DNA of 34,145 bases from Virgibacillus alimentarius (GCF_000709085.1 NZ_JFBD01000091.1:1-34145); one strand, 5' to 3'. Numbered from the stretch's first letter, positions 11,385 to 19,990 are shown. The notes: generated by a model not told the origin, from the letters alone. Made by a program: numbers and translations.

Positions 11385-11969
11385 ATGCTACCTATTGATC
11401 GTCAAAATCAAATTAAAAAACTAATAAAAAAGAAACAGACATTAAAAATTTCCGAGCTAAGTGAAATGCTTGATGTATCTGAAATGACGATCCATCGGGA
11501 CTTAAGGCCATTGATTGAGTCTGGAGACGTCATTAAAACTTTTGGTGGTGTAACCATTGCTCAAAAACACAAATCATCTGCGAATCCCGAGGAATGCACC
11601 GTATGCCAACGTTCTATCAACGAAAGAATGGCTTACAGGCTTATTCTGCCAAATAATCAAGTTGAGACTGCATGCTGTGCCCACTGTGGACTTCTTAGAC
11701 ATCGTCAGTTAAATGAGCAAGTTGTTCAGGCATTATGTTATGATTTTCTGAAACAAACCACAATAAGTGCACCTTTGGCATGGTTTGTCATGGATACTTC
11801 CCTTCATCTGGGCTGCTGTCAACCACAAGTTTTACCATTTGAGTGGAGAGATCATGCGGAAAAATTTGTTCATGGATTTGGAGGTAACGTTTATCCATTT
11901 CATGAAGCGCTGGAAATTGTCTTTAAAAAGATGAATGAGGGTAATGTGAATCCTTGTCAACACCATTAA
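11385..11969 (+). CDS. DeoR-type HTH regulator fused to a Cys-rich NosL-like domain
   Basis: A 194-residue protein starting at ATG 11385, with AGAGGTGA before it. Residues 1-60 form a DeoR-type winged helix (ISELSEMLDVSEMTIHRDL at 22-40, wing with FGGV). The usual sugar-phosphate sensor of DeoR proteins is absent. Instead a domain with Cys71/Cys74 (CTVC), Cys97/98/101 (CCAHC), Cys144/145 and a terminal CQHH resembles NosL copper proteins, including AWFVMD and a closing FGGNVYPFHEALEIVF. It is followed 16 bases later by a Sco gene and a YtkA-like gene. I infer a metal- (probably copper-) sensing regulator of these genes. The NosL likeness is by eye and not proven. Confidence 0.75.
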   Translation: MLPIDRQNQIKKLIKKKQTLKISELSEMLDVSEMTIHRDLRPLIESGDVIKTFGGVTIAQKHKSSANPEECTVCQRSINERMAYRLILPNNQVETACCAHCGLLRHRQLNEQVVQALCYDFLKQTTISAPLAWFVMDTSLHLGCCQPQVLPFEWRDHAEKFVHGFGGNVYPFHEALEIVFKKMNEGNVNPCQHH

Positions 11970-11985
11970 AGAAAGGAAGTCATAA

Positions 11986-12558
11986 ATGAGATTCATAAAA
12001 TTTTTTGCCTTTATTTTTATCCTGTTCCTCGCTGCTTGCGGCGGTGAAGACATTGAAACAAATATGTCTGAAGAGGTTGCAGATTTTGAATTTACAACAC
12101 AAGATGAAAAAAAATTAAGTAATAAAGATTTAGAGGGCGAATGGTGGGTAGCAGATTTCGTCTTTACAAACTGTACGACTGTTTGTCTACCAATGACCTC
12201 AAACATGTCCATTTTACAAGATAAATTAAAAGAAGAAGACCTAGATGTTCAGCTTGTTTCCTTTAGTGTTGACCCTGAACATGATACACCGGAAGTGTTA
12301 AGGGACTACGCCAAAGAATATGAAGCCGATCTTGATAACTGGACGTTCTTGACAGGATATGACTTTCAAACCATTAAAGAACTTTCTATTAAATCTTTTC
12401 GTTCTCTCTTAGCGGAACCCCAACCCGGGGATGATCAAGTGACACATGGAACAAACTTCTTTCTGATTAATCCAGAGGGAGAAATCGTAAAAAAATATGA
12501 TGGTGTGGATAAAAAGGAAATAGAAACAATTGTGGAGGATTTAAAGGCTGTGCTCTAA
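11986..12558 (+). CDS. Sco1/SenC-family copper chaperone lipoprotein
   Basis: A 190-residue protein with a lipoprotein signal (lipobox LAAC, Cys18) that anchors it to the outer face of the membrane. The thioredoxin-like domain has the Sco copper motif TNCTTVCLP (Cys63, Cys67) and the distal ligand His154 in VTHGTNFF. Sco proteins (YpmQ in B. subtilis) deliver or reduce copper for the CuA centre of cytochrome c oxidase. GAAAGGAAG precedes the ATG. It lies between the HTH/NosL-like regulator and the YtkA-like lipoprotein, and ctaG faces it across a shared terminator, which fits oxidase assembly. Confidence 0.93.
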   Translation: MRFIKFFAFIFILFLAACGGEDIETNMSEEVADFEFTTQDEKKLSNKDLEGEWWVADFVFTNCTTVCLPMTSNMSILQDKLKEEDLDVQLVSFSVDPEHDTPEVLRDYAKEYEADLDNWTFLTGYDFQTIKELSIKSFRSLLAEPQPGDDQVTHGTNFFLINPEGEIVKKYDGVDKKEIETIVEDLKAVL

Positions 12559-12587
12559 CATGAATAAAAACAAGGGGGAAAAGAAGA

Positions 12588-13346
12588 ATGAGACGGAAAA
12601 TATGGATATTTCTTTTTGTTCTCATGCTAATGCTATTAGCCGCATGCAGTGATAATCATTCAGACGAAACAAAAGAAGAAACAGAGGAATTAGCAGAACT
12701 GAAAGTTGATTTCGCTTTGCCTGAATCTGCAGAAGTTGACGAAGAAGTCGAGTTAAAAGCTATTGTTACTTATGGTGACGAAAAAGTGAAAGATGCAGAT
12801 GAAATGGAATTTGAATACTGGAAGCAAGGAAATGAAGACGATAGCACTACAGTTGAAGCACAAAATAATGAAGATGGAACATATACAGCGAAAGTAAGCT
12901 TTGAAGAAGATGCTGTTTATGAAATCTATGCACATACAACAGCAAGAGATTTACACACTATGCCAAAAAAATCGATAGAAGTAGGAAATGCGATTGCCGA
13001 TGAACATGATGCTCATGACGAACATGGAGATCATGAGCACGAGAATGCTGATGGCCTTCACATGCATTTCATGGAGCCTGAAGAGGTCAAAACAGATGAG
13101 GAAGTAGACTTAATCACACATTTACAAATGGATGATGAGCCTATTGAAAAAGCAGATGTTCAATACGATATCTCTAAGAAAGACGAATCGGATAATCAAG
13201 AAACAGCGGAGGCAGAAGAAACAAAAGCAGGTGAATATAAAGCAACACATACTTTCTCAGAAGCAGGCTCTTATACGATACAAATTCATGTTGAAGATGA
13301 TGATGGAGTAAAAGAACAAGAAGAATATAAAATTGAAGTAAAATAA
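12588..13346 (+). CDS. Lipoprotein with two YtkA-like domains and a His-rich linker
   Basis: A 252-residue lipoprotein (lipobox LAAC, Cys20). Two beta-sandwich YtkA-like units (about 37-132 and 158-252) are joined by a linker with seven His in 21 residues (140-160, including HDAHDEHGDHEH and LHMHFMEP). The repeats share the pattern GTY/GEY with AKVSF/THTF and a closing YxIEV. The protein is very acidic, as expected for an exposed protein in a halophile. The His/Met linker suggests copper or another metal held outside the membrane and handed to Sco or the oxidase; this is inference. It is co-directional with sco, 29 bases downstream, and closes the operon at a strong terminator. Confidence 0.85.
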   Translation: MRRKIWIFLFVLMLMLLAACSDNHSDETKEETEELAELKVDFALPESAEVDEEVELKAIVTYGDEKVKDADEMEFEYWKQGNEDDSTTVEAQNNEDGTYTAKVSFEEDAVYEIYAHTTARDLHTMPKKSIEVGNAIADEHDAHDEHGDHEHENADGLHMHFMEPEEVKTDEEVDLITHLQMDDEPIEKADVQYDISKKDESDNQETAEAEETKAGEYKATHTFSEAGSYTIQIHVEDDDGVKEQEEYKIEVK

Positions 13347-13353
13347 AACTTTT

Positions 13354-13387
13354 AAAACCCAAATCAGAACAATGATTTGGGTTTTTT
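13354..13387. terminator. Strong bidirectional terminator between the Sco operon and ctaG
   Basis: Twelve-base arms (13355-13366 and 13373-13384) pair perfectly around a six-base loop. On the plus strand the hairpin ends in six T; on the minus strand it is followed by TTTTAAAA. It separates the plus-strand sco/ytkA genes from convergent ctaG. Confidence 0.85.
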
Positions 13388-13422
13388 GATCGATTTATTC
13401 AGGTACCTATCCAAGCATGTAG

Positions 13423-14220
13423 TCAGAAAGGAAGACTATTTACTTTATACGTAAGAATAATCCCTAATTTATGCATTATCATCATCGAAAGTCCAGCTGC
13501 AATTTGATCAAATTTTGTATTAAAAGGAGGCGGAAGTAATGCAACGGGGTCAGACGGACCTGCAAAACAAAGTCCTGTGGTTAATTCATTTAGAAATGGA
13601 TTGGTCATTCCATCCATGAAAGCATATACAATGAATATTACACATGCTGGCATTATTAAAAGACTGCTTAAAAATGCATATCGCTTCTTTTTCTTTTTAG
13701 GTAGCTGTCTGTTTGCCGTACCTGCAATTGGCCACCACATAATAACAGCCAGTATAAATAATATAATTCCATAAACTTTATGAATTGCTGGATATTTAGA
13801 TAGTAGTGTTAACACAAAAGGCATGTGGTAAAAAAAGAATAATATAGCGAAGATACACAGAGTGATGAACGGAAGGAATAAAATAAATTTCTTTTTTCTC
13901 AAATTTATTTTTTTTCTCATATATTCAATGATTTGGCTAGGTATTCCCAATAAAAATAAAGGAGGAATAATAAAATAAATGATACTCATCTGAATCATAT
14001 GCAAACTGAATGAAGCATGGCTAACACCCGCAAAAGGACTTCCAAGAGACAAATAAACTAAACACAAACAGAGAACAAAAAGGGATGATTGCTTTTTTTT
14101 CAGATTCATCTTCATCCAATATTTAATCAGAAAGAAATAAAAACAGGCAATTGCGACTAAGCCAATCAACCATGGTATATTCCACTGCATGTGATCTTCG
14201 AGCAATACTTCATACATCAT
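13423..14220 (-). CDS. ctaG: Cytochrome c oxidase assembly factor CtaG (caa3 type)
   Basis: A 265-residue integral membrane protein with about seven hydrophobic helices, matching the Bacillus CtaG family needed for caa3 oxidase formation. Recognisable family parts are LGSPFAGVSHASFSLHMIQM, with conserved His residues, PPLFLLGIPSQ, FFYHMPFV and the C-terminal AAGLSMMIMHKLG. GGAGGG lies 6 bases before the ATG at 14220 and 9 before the next ATG, so either Met is possible. It converges on the Sco/YtkA operon and is the clearest sign that the neighbourhood serves oxidase assembly. The oxidase subunits themselves are not in the window. Confidence 0.93.
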   Translation of the reverse strand: MMYEVLLEDHMQWNIPWLIGLVAIACFYFFLIKYWMKMNLKKKQSSLFVLCLCLVYLSLGSPFAGVSHASFSLHMIQMSIIYFIIPPLFLLGIPSQIIEYMRKKINLRKKKFILFLPFITLCIFAILFFFYHMPFVLTLLSKYPAIHKVYGIILFILAVIMWWPIAGTANRQLPKKKKKRYAFLSSLLIMPACVIFIVYAFMDGMTNPFLNELTTGLCFAGPSDPVALLPPPFNTKFDQIAAGLSMMIMHKLGIILTYKVNSLPF

Positions 14221-14376
14221 TTGTATCCCTCCAAAATCAAACCTATCATTGTATCAAATTCACACCCAACGATTTATCATCTATTTATTCTATGCAAAAC
14301 TGGAATAAAGTGTGATTGGGAAGGGTTAAAAAATACAGGAAGAGACCTAGTAATGGACGCCCCTTCCTTTTACATT

Positions 14377-15906
14377 CTACTCTCTGTATCCGGTATTTGC
14401 CTTCACCTTTACTTCTGCATATCTTCTGGGATCTCTTTCTTTTGATAAAACTGTTCCTAGATATCCCCCTAAAAATCCAAGTGGTACTGAAAACAATGCG
14501 GGATTTGTAAACGGGAATATAGGATCTCCGACAAACATTGCCTCTCCTGGCACGGGAGAAAATACATTTGGACTTAATATAACAAGTACAAGAGATACTA
14601 TTAATCCAGTCAACATTCCAGTAACTGCGCCACTTGTATTAAATCTCTTCCAATAGATCGTATATAAAATAACCGGTAAATTGGCACTTGCAGCAACACA
14701 AAATGCTAATGACACGAGAAAAGCAACGTTTAGATTTTGGGCAAATAATGCTAATATAATCGAAAATACAGATACTCCAAACGATGCATATTTTGCAGCA
14801 AGCATTTGATCTCGATCTGAAATCTTACCTTTCTTAATAATTTGACCATACACATCATGGGCAAATGCAGATGCACCTGATAAAACGAGCCCTGCTACAA
14901 CAGCAAGAATCGTAGCAAATGCGACTGCTGATACAAATGACAATAAGAAATCTCCGCCAAGCGCTTCAGCCAGCAGTGGTGCAGCCATGTTTCCCGCTGT
15001 ATTTGCAGATGTAATGGCTTTTGAACCCACAAACGCAGCCGCTCCAAAACCAAGAAAAACAGTTAAGACATAGAAAATGCCAACAACCCATGTAGCAGTA
15101 ATGACAGAACTTCTTGCTGTTTTCGCATCTTTAACAGTAAAGAAACGCATTAATATATGTGGTAAACCAGCTGTTCCTAATACCAATGCGATCATTAGTG
15201 AAATCGTACCAAGTGGATCTGTGTACTTAAGTCCGGGTTTCAAGTAGTCTGCACCATGTTCTGTAACCGTTTTCATCTCACTGAACATGTAAACAAGATT
15301 AAAGTTAAATTTAGCTAATACCATAAATGAGATAATGACGGTTCCAAGCATTAATAAAAGTGCTTTAATAATTTGTACCCAACTTGTAGCTGTCATTCCG
15401 CCAAACAATACATAAATGGTCATCATTACGCCAACAATTAAAACAGCAACCCAATAATCTATGCCAAACAATAACTGAATAAGTGCACCTGCCCCAACTA
15501 ACTGAGCAATCATATAAAAAATAACGATAACAATTGTATTTAAAGCAGCTGCCCCCCTTACTTTTTTTGCGTCAAAACGTGCATTTATCATATCAGCAAG
15601 TGTATATTTTCCAAGATTTCTCAAAGGTTCGGCTACTAAAAAAAGGACAACAAGATAAGCAATTAAAAATCCAATACTATAGAAAAATCCATCAAATCCA
15701 TTCAGTGCTATAGCTCCTGCAATACCAAGAAAGGAGGCAGCGGATAAATAATCACCTGCAATTGCCAACCCATTTTGCCATCCCGTTAACCCGCCTCCAG
15801 CAGTGTAAAAGTCACCTGTTGATTTTGTTCTTTTTGCGGCCCAATATGTAATAACTAAGGTGCCTGCTACAATAAGAAGAAAGAAAAAAATCACTGTTGC
15901 ATTCAT
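14377..15906 (-). CDS. Cation/acetate-type solute:sodium symporter
   Basis: A 509-residue transporter of the SSS family, close to ActP and B. subtilis YwcA, with about 13 membrane helices. Family landmarks include FYTAGGGLTGWQNGLAIAGDYLSAASFLG near the N-terminus, GTAGLPHILMRFFTV, and SGASAFAHDVY. It likely imports acetate or a related short carboxylate with sodium. The ATG overlaps the stop of the DUF485 gene by four bases (ATGA), the standard arrangement for this pair. No obvious terminator follows; the 156 bases to ctaG hold only a distant GGAAGGG/CCCTTCC pairing. Confidence 0.93.
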   Translation of the reverse strand: MNATVIFFFLLIVAGTLVITYWAAKRTKSTGDFYTAGGGLTGWQNGLAIAGDYLSAASFLGIAGAIALNGFDGFFYSIGFLIAYLVVLFLVAEPLRNLGKYTLADMINARFDAKKVRGAAALNTIVIVIFYMIAQLVGAGALIQLLFGIDYWVAVLIVGVMMTIYVLFGGMTATSWVQIIKALLLMLGTVIISFMVLAKFNFNLVYMFSEMKTVTEHGADYLKPGLKYTDPLGTISLMIALVLGTAGLPHILMRFFTVKDAKTARSSVITATWVVGIFYVLTVFLGFGAAAFVGSKAITSANTAGNMAAPLLAEALGGDFLLSFVSAVAFATILAVVAGLVLSGASAFAHDVYGQIIKKGKISDRDQMLAAKYASFGVSVFSIILALFAQNLNVAFLVSLAFCVAASANLPVILYTIYWKRFNTSGAVTGMLTGLIVSLVLVILSPNVFSPVPGEAMFVGDPIFPFTNPALFSVPLGFLGGYLGTVLSKERDPRRYAEVKVKANTGYRE

Positions 15907-16247
15907 GAATCGATTCCTCCCTTATCTAGCTGTTCCTCGATTATTTCATTTGATTTTTTATCAAAAACAGCTGCTTTTCTAATGTAGATAATAGATAGCA
16001 CCCAAGTCATTACAAACTGCGCAAAGGCATAAACCCAAACCCACGTAATATCCCCAATTACTGGTGTGTTTAAAATAGTTGTATAGGACGTTAATATCGG
16101 TAACATAAAATAAAATACAATAAAGAAAATTGTAAACGGAATAATAAACTTTTTCCTTTCATTCATTAATTGTTTAAATTTTCTACTTCTAGCAACTTCT
16201 TCATAGTCTGGCGGGTTACTTACGCTTCTTGCTAATTCTTTTTCCAA
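15903..16247 (-). CDS. DUF485 inner-membrane partner of the symporter
   Basis: A protein of about 114 residues with two transmembrane helices (FIIPFTIFFIVFYFMLPIL and the stretch ending FVMTWVLSIIYI), preceded by a basic segment SRKFKQLMNERKKF. It matches the DUF485 family (YwcB in B. subtilis), which is almost always encoded directly before an acetate-type symporter. TTG codons at 16256 and 16247 are both in frame; only 16247 has proper spacing (9 bases) from GGAG. Its role is probably to assist or regulate the transporter, but this is not established. Confidence 0.85.
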   Translation of the reverse strand: MEKELARSVSNPPDYEEVARSRKFKQLMNERKKFIIPFTIFFIVFYFMLPILTSYTTILNTPVIGDITWVWVYAFAQFVMTWVLSIIYIRKAAVFDKKSNEIIEEQLDKGGIDS

Positions 16248-16435
16248 TAATACCAACTCCTATCTTCATCATTTTAAATGATTTGTTGTGATTTAGTATA
16301 TCAATATAGATACATATTTTCAAAATAATTCGGAAATTATTATATATTTAAAAAATATAGAAAACATCAGTTATAAACTTTATTAGATAAGAATTATCCA
16401 TCCGTATGCCTTACAAAAATTCAAGCTTTAGTATT

Positions 16436-16468
16436 AAAAAAGGTCTGCCCCTCTGCAAGGGACAGACC
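16436..16468 (-). terminator. Intrinsic terminator of the aminotransferase-serA operon
   Basis: Ten-base arms (16442-16451 and 16459-16468) pair with one G-U around a seven-base loop. On the minus strand the hairpin lies 8 bases after the serA stop and ends in six T. Confidence 0.88.
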
Positions 16469-16476
16469 GTTCCAGT

Positions 16477-18062
16477 TTATAAAGTAACTGCAGTTACTTT
16501 ATAAATATCTTCTAATTCTTTTAGTAATTCAAGTCCTGTTTGCTCTACCTGTTTATCGACTGTCAACATCATGATCGCATCACCGCCAACATCTGATCTT
16601 CCTACTTGCATTGTTGCTATATTTATATTATCTTTTGCAAGTGTTGTTCCCACTCTGCCGATAGCACCCGGCTGGTCTTTATGATGGACTAATACCATGT
16701 GGCCTTCCGGTATAACATCTACTCGATAATTGTCTACTTTGATAATACGGGCTCCATAGCCATTTAATAATGTTCCTGCTACTTTTCTTGTTTCTGATTT
16801 GGTTTTAACTTCTACCGTAATTAAATTTGTGAATCCTTTTGTAGTAGAAGTTTTATTCTCATTAATGATAATACTTTTTTTCTCTGCTAAGTATGCTGCA
16901 TTTACGTCGTTTACATGATCCCCTAAGTAACGTTTTAATACGCCTTTCACAGTATTGCGTGTTAATGGTGCTACTTCTAATTCAGAAAGCTCTCCAGCAT
17001 AGTATATATTAATCTCTTCAGCTGCTTCTTCTACAAGACGAGCTAGAAATGCACCTAATTTCTCAGATAAATGGAAATATGGTTCAATTTCGCTCATAAT
17101 GTCTTGTGGTACAGCAGGCAGATTTACTGGATTTTGTGGTACTCCGCCTGACAGAATGTTTACAACGTCACGACTAACATCGATTGCTACATTTTCTTGC
17201 GCTTCTACAGTACTGGCACCAAGATGTGGTGTAGCAATTACCTCAGGAAGTTCAAGTAATTTATGATTACTAATAGGCTCTTCTTCAAATACATCTAATG
17301 CCGCACCAGCTACCTTCTTAGCCATAATTGCTTCATACAATGCATCCTCATCAATAATACCACCACGTGCACAGTTGATAACTCGTACAGAGTCTTTCAT
17401 TAAGTCAAATGCATCTTGATTAATGAGATGTTTCGTTTCTTTCAAGAGAGGCGTATGAACAGTGATAAAGTCAGCTGCTTTTAGCACTTCTTCTATCGTT
17501 CCACATTCAATTCCCATATTCTCTGCTTTTTCTTCTGTTAAAAAGGGGTCATAAGCAATCACATTCATCCGCTGTCCTTTAGCTCTCGTAGCTACCTCTG
17601 CACCAATTCTGCCAAGCCCTACAATTCCTAAAGTTTTGTTTTTTAGCTCCACTCCCACATGTGACTTACGATCCCACCGTTCTTGTTTTAGAGCGTAGTA
17701 GCTTGAGGAATTTTGCGCGCCAAAGACATAAGCATCGCCATTGTGTGTTCTGCTGCGGAGTTTGTATTCCCATCAGGTGCATTCACAACAATAACACCAG
17801 CTTCAGTTGCTGCCTCCAAATCAATATTGTCAACACCGACCCCAGCTCGTCCGATTACTTTTAACTTTTCTCCATGTGCAAATACTTCCTTTGTTACTTG
17901 CGTTTGACTGCGTACTAATAATCCGTCAAAGTCTTTTATCCTCTCAAGCAACTGATCATTTGTCAAATCTGTCTCCATTACTACTTCGATGTTATCCGCC
18001 TCTCGTAAAGGGAATATACCATCTTCACTTAAAGGATCACTAATTAAAATACGAAATGTCAT
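16477..18062 (-). pseudogene. serA: D-3-phosphoglycerate dehydrogenase, frameshifted
   Basis: Oxidises 3-phosphoglycerate in the first step of serine synthesis. The gene starts at ATG 18062 (AGGAGG about 9 bases upstream, ATGA overlap with the aminotransferase) and reads MTFRILISDP to KIPQATTL, then a TAA. The next frame continues without a gap as ALKQERWDRKSHVGVEL and on through the NAD motif GLGRIGA, catalytic ARGGIIDEDAL, ATPHLGAS and a C-terminal ACT domain. Adding one base near 17703-17706 gives 528 residues, the normal SerA length. No slippery heptamer is visible. Either the gene is inactive in this strain or one base was lost in sequencing; a GTG at 17658 could yield a fragment lacking the substrate domain. 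Confidence 0.9.
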
Positions 18063-19222
18063 TGTTGACTTACCTCCTGTTTTAAATAGCATTCTTGGGC
18101 CGCTGCTACTCCTTGACCAAGTGTTACATCCTTGCCTAATTTTCGTAAGCCCAATTCCATTAAACCAATGGTTTGTATTACATCTGCCGGTGAACAATAA
18201 CCCATATGACCAATTCGAACAATCTTTCCTTTTAGGTGTTGCTGGCCACCAGCCAACTCCAATCCAAATTCCTGTTTCACCTGTTTACGTAACATCTCTC
18301 CATCAAAATCTTCTGGTTGAATAGCTGTTACCGTAGGTGATGCAGTCGCGTCAGATGTCAGAAGCGAAATATCAAGCGCTTTAAAAGCGTTACGAGTCAT
18401 TTCCATCATTATTTGATGCCTTTGGAAAACTTGTGCTAATCCCTCTTTTTCCATTAATGCTAAAGCCTGTTCAAGTCCAAACAACAAAGACAGTCCTGGA
18501 GTAAATGGTGTTGAAGCCTCATTTAAACTTTTTCGGTATTTATTTAAGTCTAAATAGAAACGTGGCTGCTGATTTTCCTCTATTACTTCCCAAGCACGCT
18601 CACTAACTGCAATAAAAGTTAGTCCTGCAGGTAACATCATAGCTTTTTGTGAACCAGTAACAAAGACATCAACACCCCATTCATCCATCTTTGTTTCCAC
18701 TCCGCCAACACAGGAAACACCGTCTACTACCATTAGAGCTTTTGAATTTTCATGTACGACATTGCTAATTTCCCGTATCGGATTTAGCACACCTGTTGAT
18801 GTTTCACAATATGTCGAAAAGACTGCTTTAATTTGAGGATTGTTTTTCAGATAATCTTTCACGATCTCAGGTTGAACAGCATCTCCCCATGTGATATCCA
18901 AACGGTGTACATTCAATTGATAAGATTCGCAAATTTTAGCAAAACGATCTCCAAATGCACCCGTTACAATAACAAGTACATCATCGCCAGCTTGAGCAGT
19001 ATTTACCACTGCAGCTTCTAAGCCAGAAGTACCACTACCCGTAATGATAAGCACATCCTGCTCTGTTCCAAATACAGGAGATAGTTTTGGTTTGATTCGC
19101 TGAAGGAGTTCTTTCGTCTCAATCCCCCGATGACCGATCATCGGTTGACTTATTGCCCGCTGAATACTCGGCGGTATAGGTGAAGGCCCTGGAATACGCA
19201 GTATATTCGTATCTTGTAGCAT
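18059..19222 (-). CDS. Class V alanine/serine-glyoxylate-type aminotransferase
   Basis: A PLP enzyme of 387 residues from ATG 19222 (GAGGGG 7 bases before). Family marks: IPGPSPIPP at 10-18, GSGTSGLEA, DGVSCVGG and the PLP Lys193 in TGSQKAMMLPAG. Relatives act as alanine-glyoxylate, serine-pyruvate or phosphoserine aminotransferases. Its overlap with serA and shared T-box suggest it does the second step of serine synthesis (replacing SerC) or makes glycine from glyoxylate; the sequence alone does not decide. An in-frame start at 19252 would add ten residues without a ribosome site. Confidence 0.9.
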   Translation of the reverse strand: MLQDTNILRIPGPSPIPPSIQRAISQPMIGHRGIETKELLQRIKPKLSPVFGTEQDVLIITGSGTSGLEAAVVNTAQAGDDVLVIVTGAFGDRFAKICESYQLNVHRLDITWGDAVQPEIVKDYLKNNPQIKAVFSTYCETSTGVLNPIREISNVVHENSKALMVVDGVSCVGGVETKMDEWGVDVFVTGSQKAMMLPAGLTFIAVSERAWEVIEENQQPRFYLDLNKYRKSLNEASTPFTPGLSLLFGLEQALALMEKEGLAQVFQRHQIMMEMTRNAFKALDISLLTSDATASPTVTAIQPEDFDGEMLRKQVKQEFGLELAGGQQHLKGKIVRIGHMGYCSPADVIQTIGLMELGLRKLGKDVTLGQGVAAAQECYLKQEVSQQ

Positions 19223-19263
19223 GATTAATCCCCTCTCAATTTTAGAAATCAAATACTATAAAA

Positions 19264-19575
19264 AATAAAAAAGCCCTTTCGCCCTTAATAGCTTAAGCTA
19301 AGGGGCGAAAAGGTTTCATTTTTCGCGGTACCACCCTTTTTTTACTGCATATGAATCCTATACGCAGTCTTCATTGGATTTACGATAACGGCCAGGTTGC
19401 CGGACAAACCTACTGTATGGTTTCAATTTGTCTATTCCGAAGTGCCGTTCACAAAAAGAATACACTGATTTACACCATCCATCAGCTCTCTAAAGTATCT
19501 CATTTTCATGAACCTATCTTCATCTTTATAGTTATTTATGAAATTGCTATAAAATAATAAATTTTTTAATTAATA
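19264..19575 (-). promoter_or_regulatory. T-box leader of the aminotransferase-serA operon
   Basis: On the minus strand the conserved T-box core GGGTGGTACCGCG lies at 19336-19324, just before the terminator. About 130 bases upstream is Stem I with AGAGAGC and GGATGGTGTAAA, an 11-base-pair helix below it and a kink-turn-like GGA. A Stem III hairpin (ACTGCGTA/TATGCAGT) precedes the core. By alignment with glyQS the specifier loop reads GAACGGCA, giving GGC (glycine). The TGGT bulge would pair with a tRNA ending ACCA, which fits neither the usual Bacillus tRNA-Gly (U73) nor tRNA-Ser (G73). The class is certain, the amino acid is not. Confidence 0.9.
19267..19313 (-). terminator. Terminator of the T-box leader
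   Basis: On the minus strand the arms at 19313-19301 and 19286-19275 form a long GC-rich stem (one bulge) followed by six T. It competes with the T-box antiterminator just upstream; read-through would allow expression of the aminotransferase and serA. Confidence 0.85.
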
Positions 19576-19581
19576 ATAATA

Positions 19582-19609
19582 ATCATAGCAAAATTTCATT
19601 TATTGTCAA
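19582..19609 (-). promoter_or_regulatory. Sigma-A promoter of the T-box operon
   Basis: Perfect TTGACA (19609-19604), a 16-base spacer and TATGAT (19587-19582) on the minus strand. Transcription would begin near 19575 and run through the whole T-box leader. Confidence 0.8.
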
Positions 19610-19785
19610 CATATTTTGATATAATAATTTGAAAGAAAGAATTTAAATCGGTTGCTCAAATAAGTTCACACCTTCTTCCTCTTATATAAGAGTTTCATAT
19701 TTCACCAGTTATTTAAATACTCTTTTCCCATCTATTTAATCAACTTAATTTATAAAGTAGCCCTAAATTTTATATATTTGTACAT

Positions 19786-19926
19786 TTAACTGATTCTATA
19801 TACTTCTTTATTCTTTAATTCTCTGCGAAGTATTTTTCCGCTGATTTTTGTTTTTGGTAACTTATCCAGCACTTCAATTTCTCTAGGAGCTGCATGTGCT
19901 GATAGATTATAGGAATAGTAAAACTC
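19786..19926 (-). pseudogene. C-terminal scrap of an AMP-forming acyl-CoA ligase
   Basis: Minus-strand frame ending at TAA 19788-19786 reads LSAHAAPREIEVLDKLP, then KTKISGKILRREL and a short tail. This is the C-terminal lid of acetyl/acyl-CoA synthetases, including the catalytic Lys of the SGK motif (with one extra residue before it). Only about 46 codons remain; a stop (TAG) closes the frame just upstream. It has no start or ribosome site of its own and lies directly behind a SAM-riboswitch-controlled start. This is a deletion remnant. Confidence 0.75.
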
Positions 19927-19990
19927 CTATCAGTCCTACTAATAGGAATTTTATGACATAACGTTTTCTAAAAATCCCTTTTTCAAGCAT
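19907..19990 (-). pseudogene. Truncated 27-codon membrane ORF behind the SAM riboswitch
   Basis: AAAAAGGAGAGGG is followed by ATG at 19990 and an open frame MLEKGIFRKRYVIKFLL, then VGLIGVLLFL and stop. It looks like the basic start and first membrane helix of a longer protein, with weak likeness to the N-terminus of YjiH-type transporters. Its last codons overlap the acyl-CoA ligase scrap in another frame, so it is probably the 5' stump of the gene once controlled by the riboswitch. A genuine small membrane peptide cannot be excluded. Confidence 0.5.

Noticed and set aside
11832-12212. Minus-strand 126-codon frame across the regulator and sco
   Set aside because: It overlaps two well-supported plus-strand genes and has no recognisable domain.
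17700-17710. Programmed frameshift in serA
   Set aside because: No slippery heptamer, no internal ribosome-like stimulator at the usual spacing and no downstream structure are visible, and SerA is not known to need recoding.
19679-19692. 14-base palindrome CTCTTATATAAGAG
   Set aside because: AT-rich, with no T tract or neighbouring gene end that would give it a role; likely chance.
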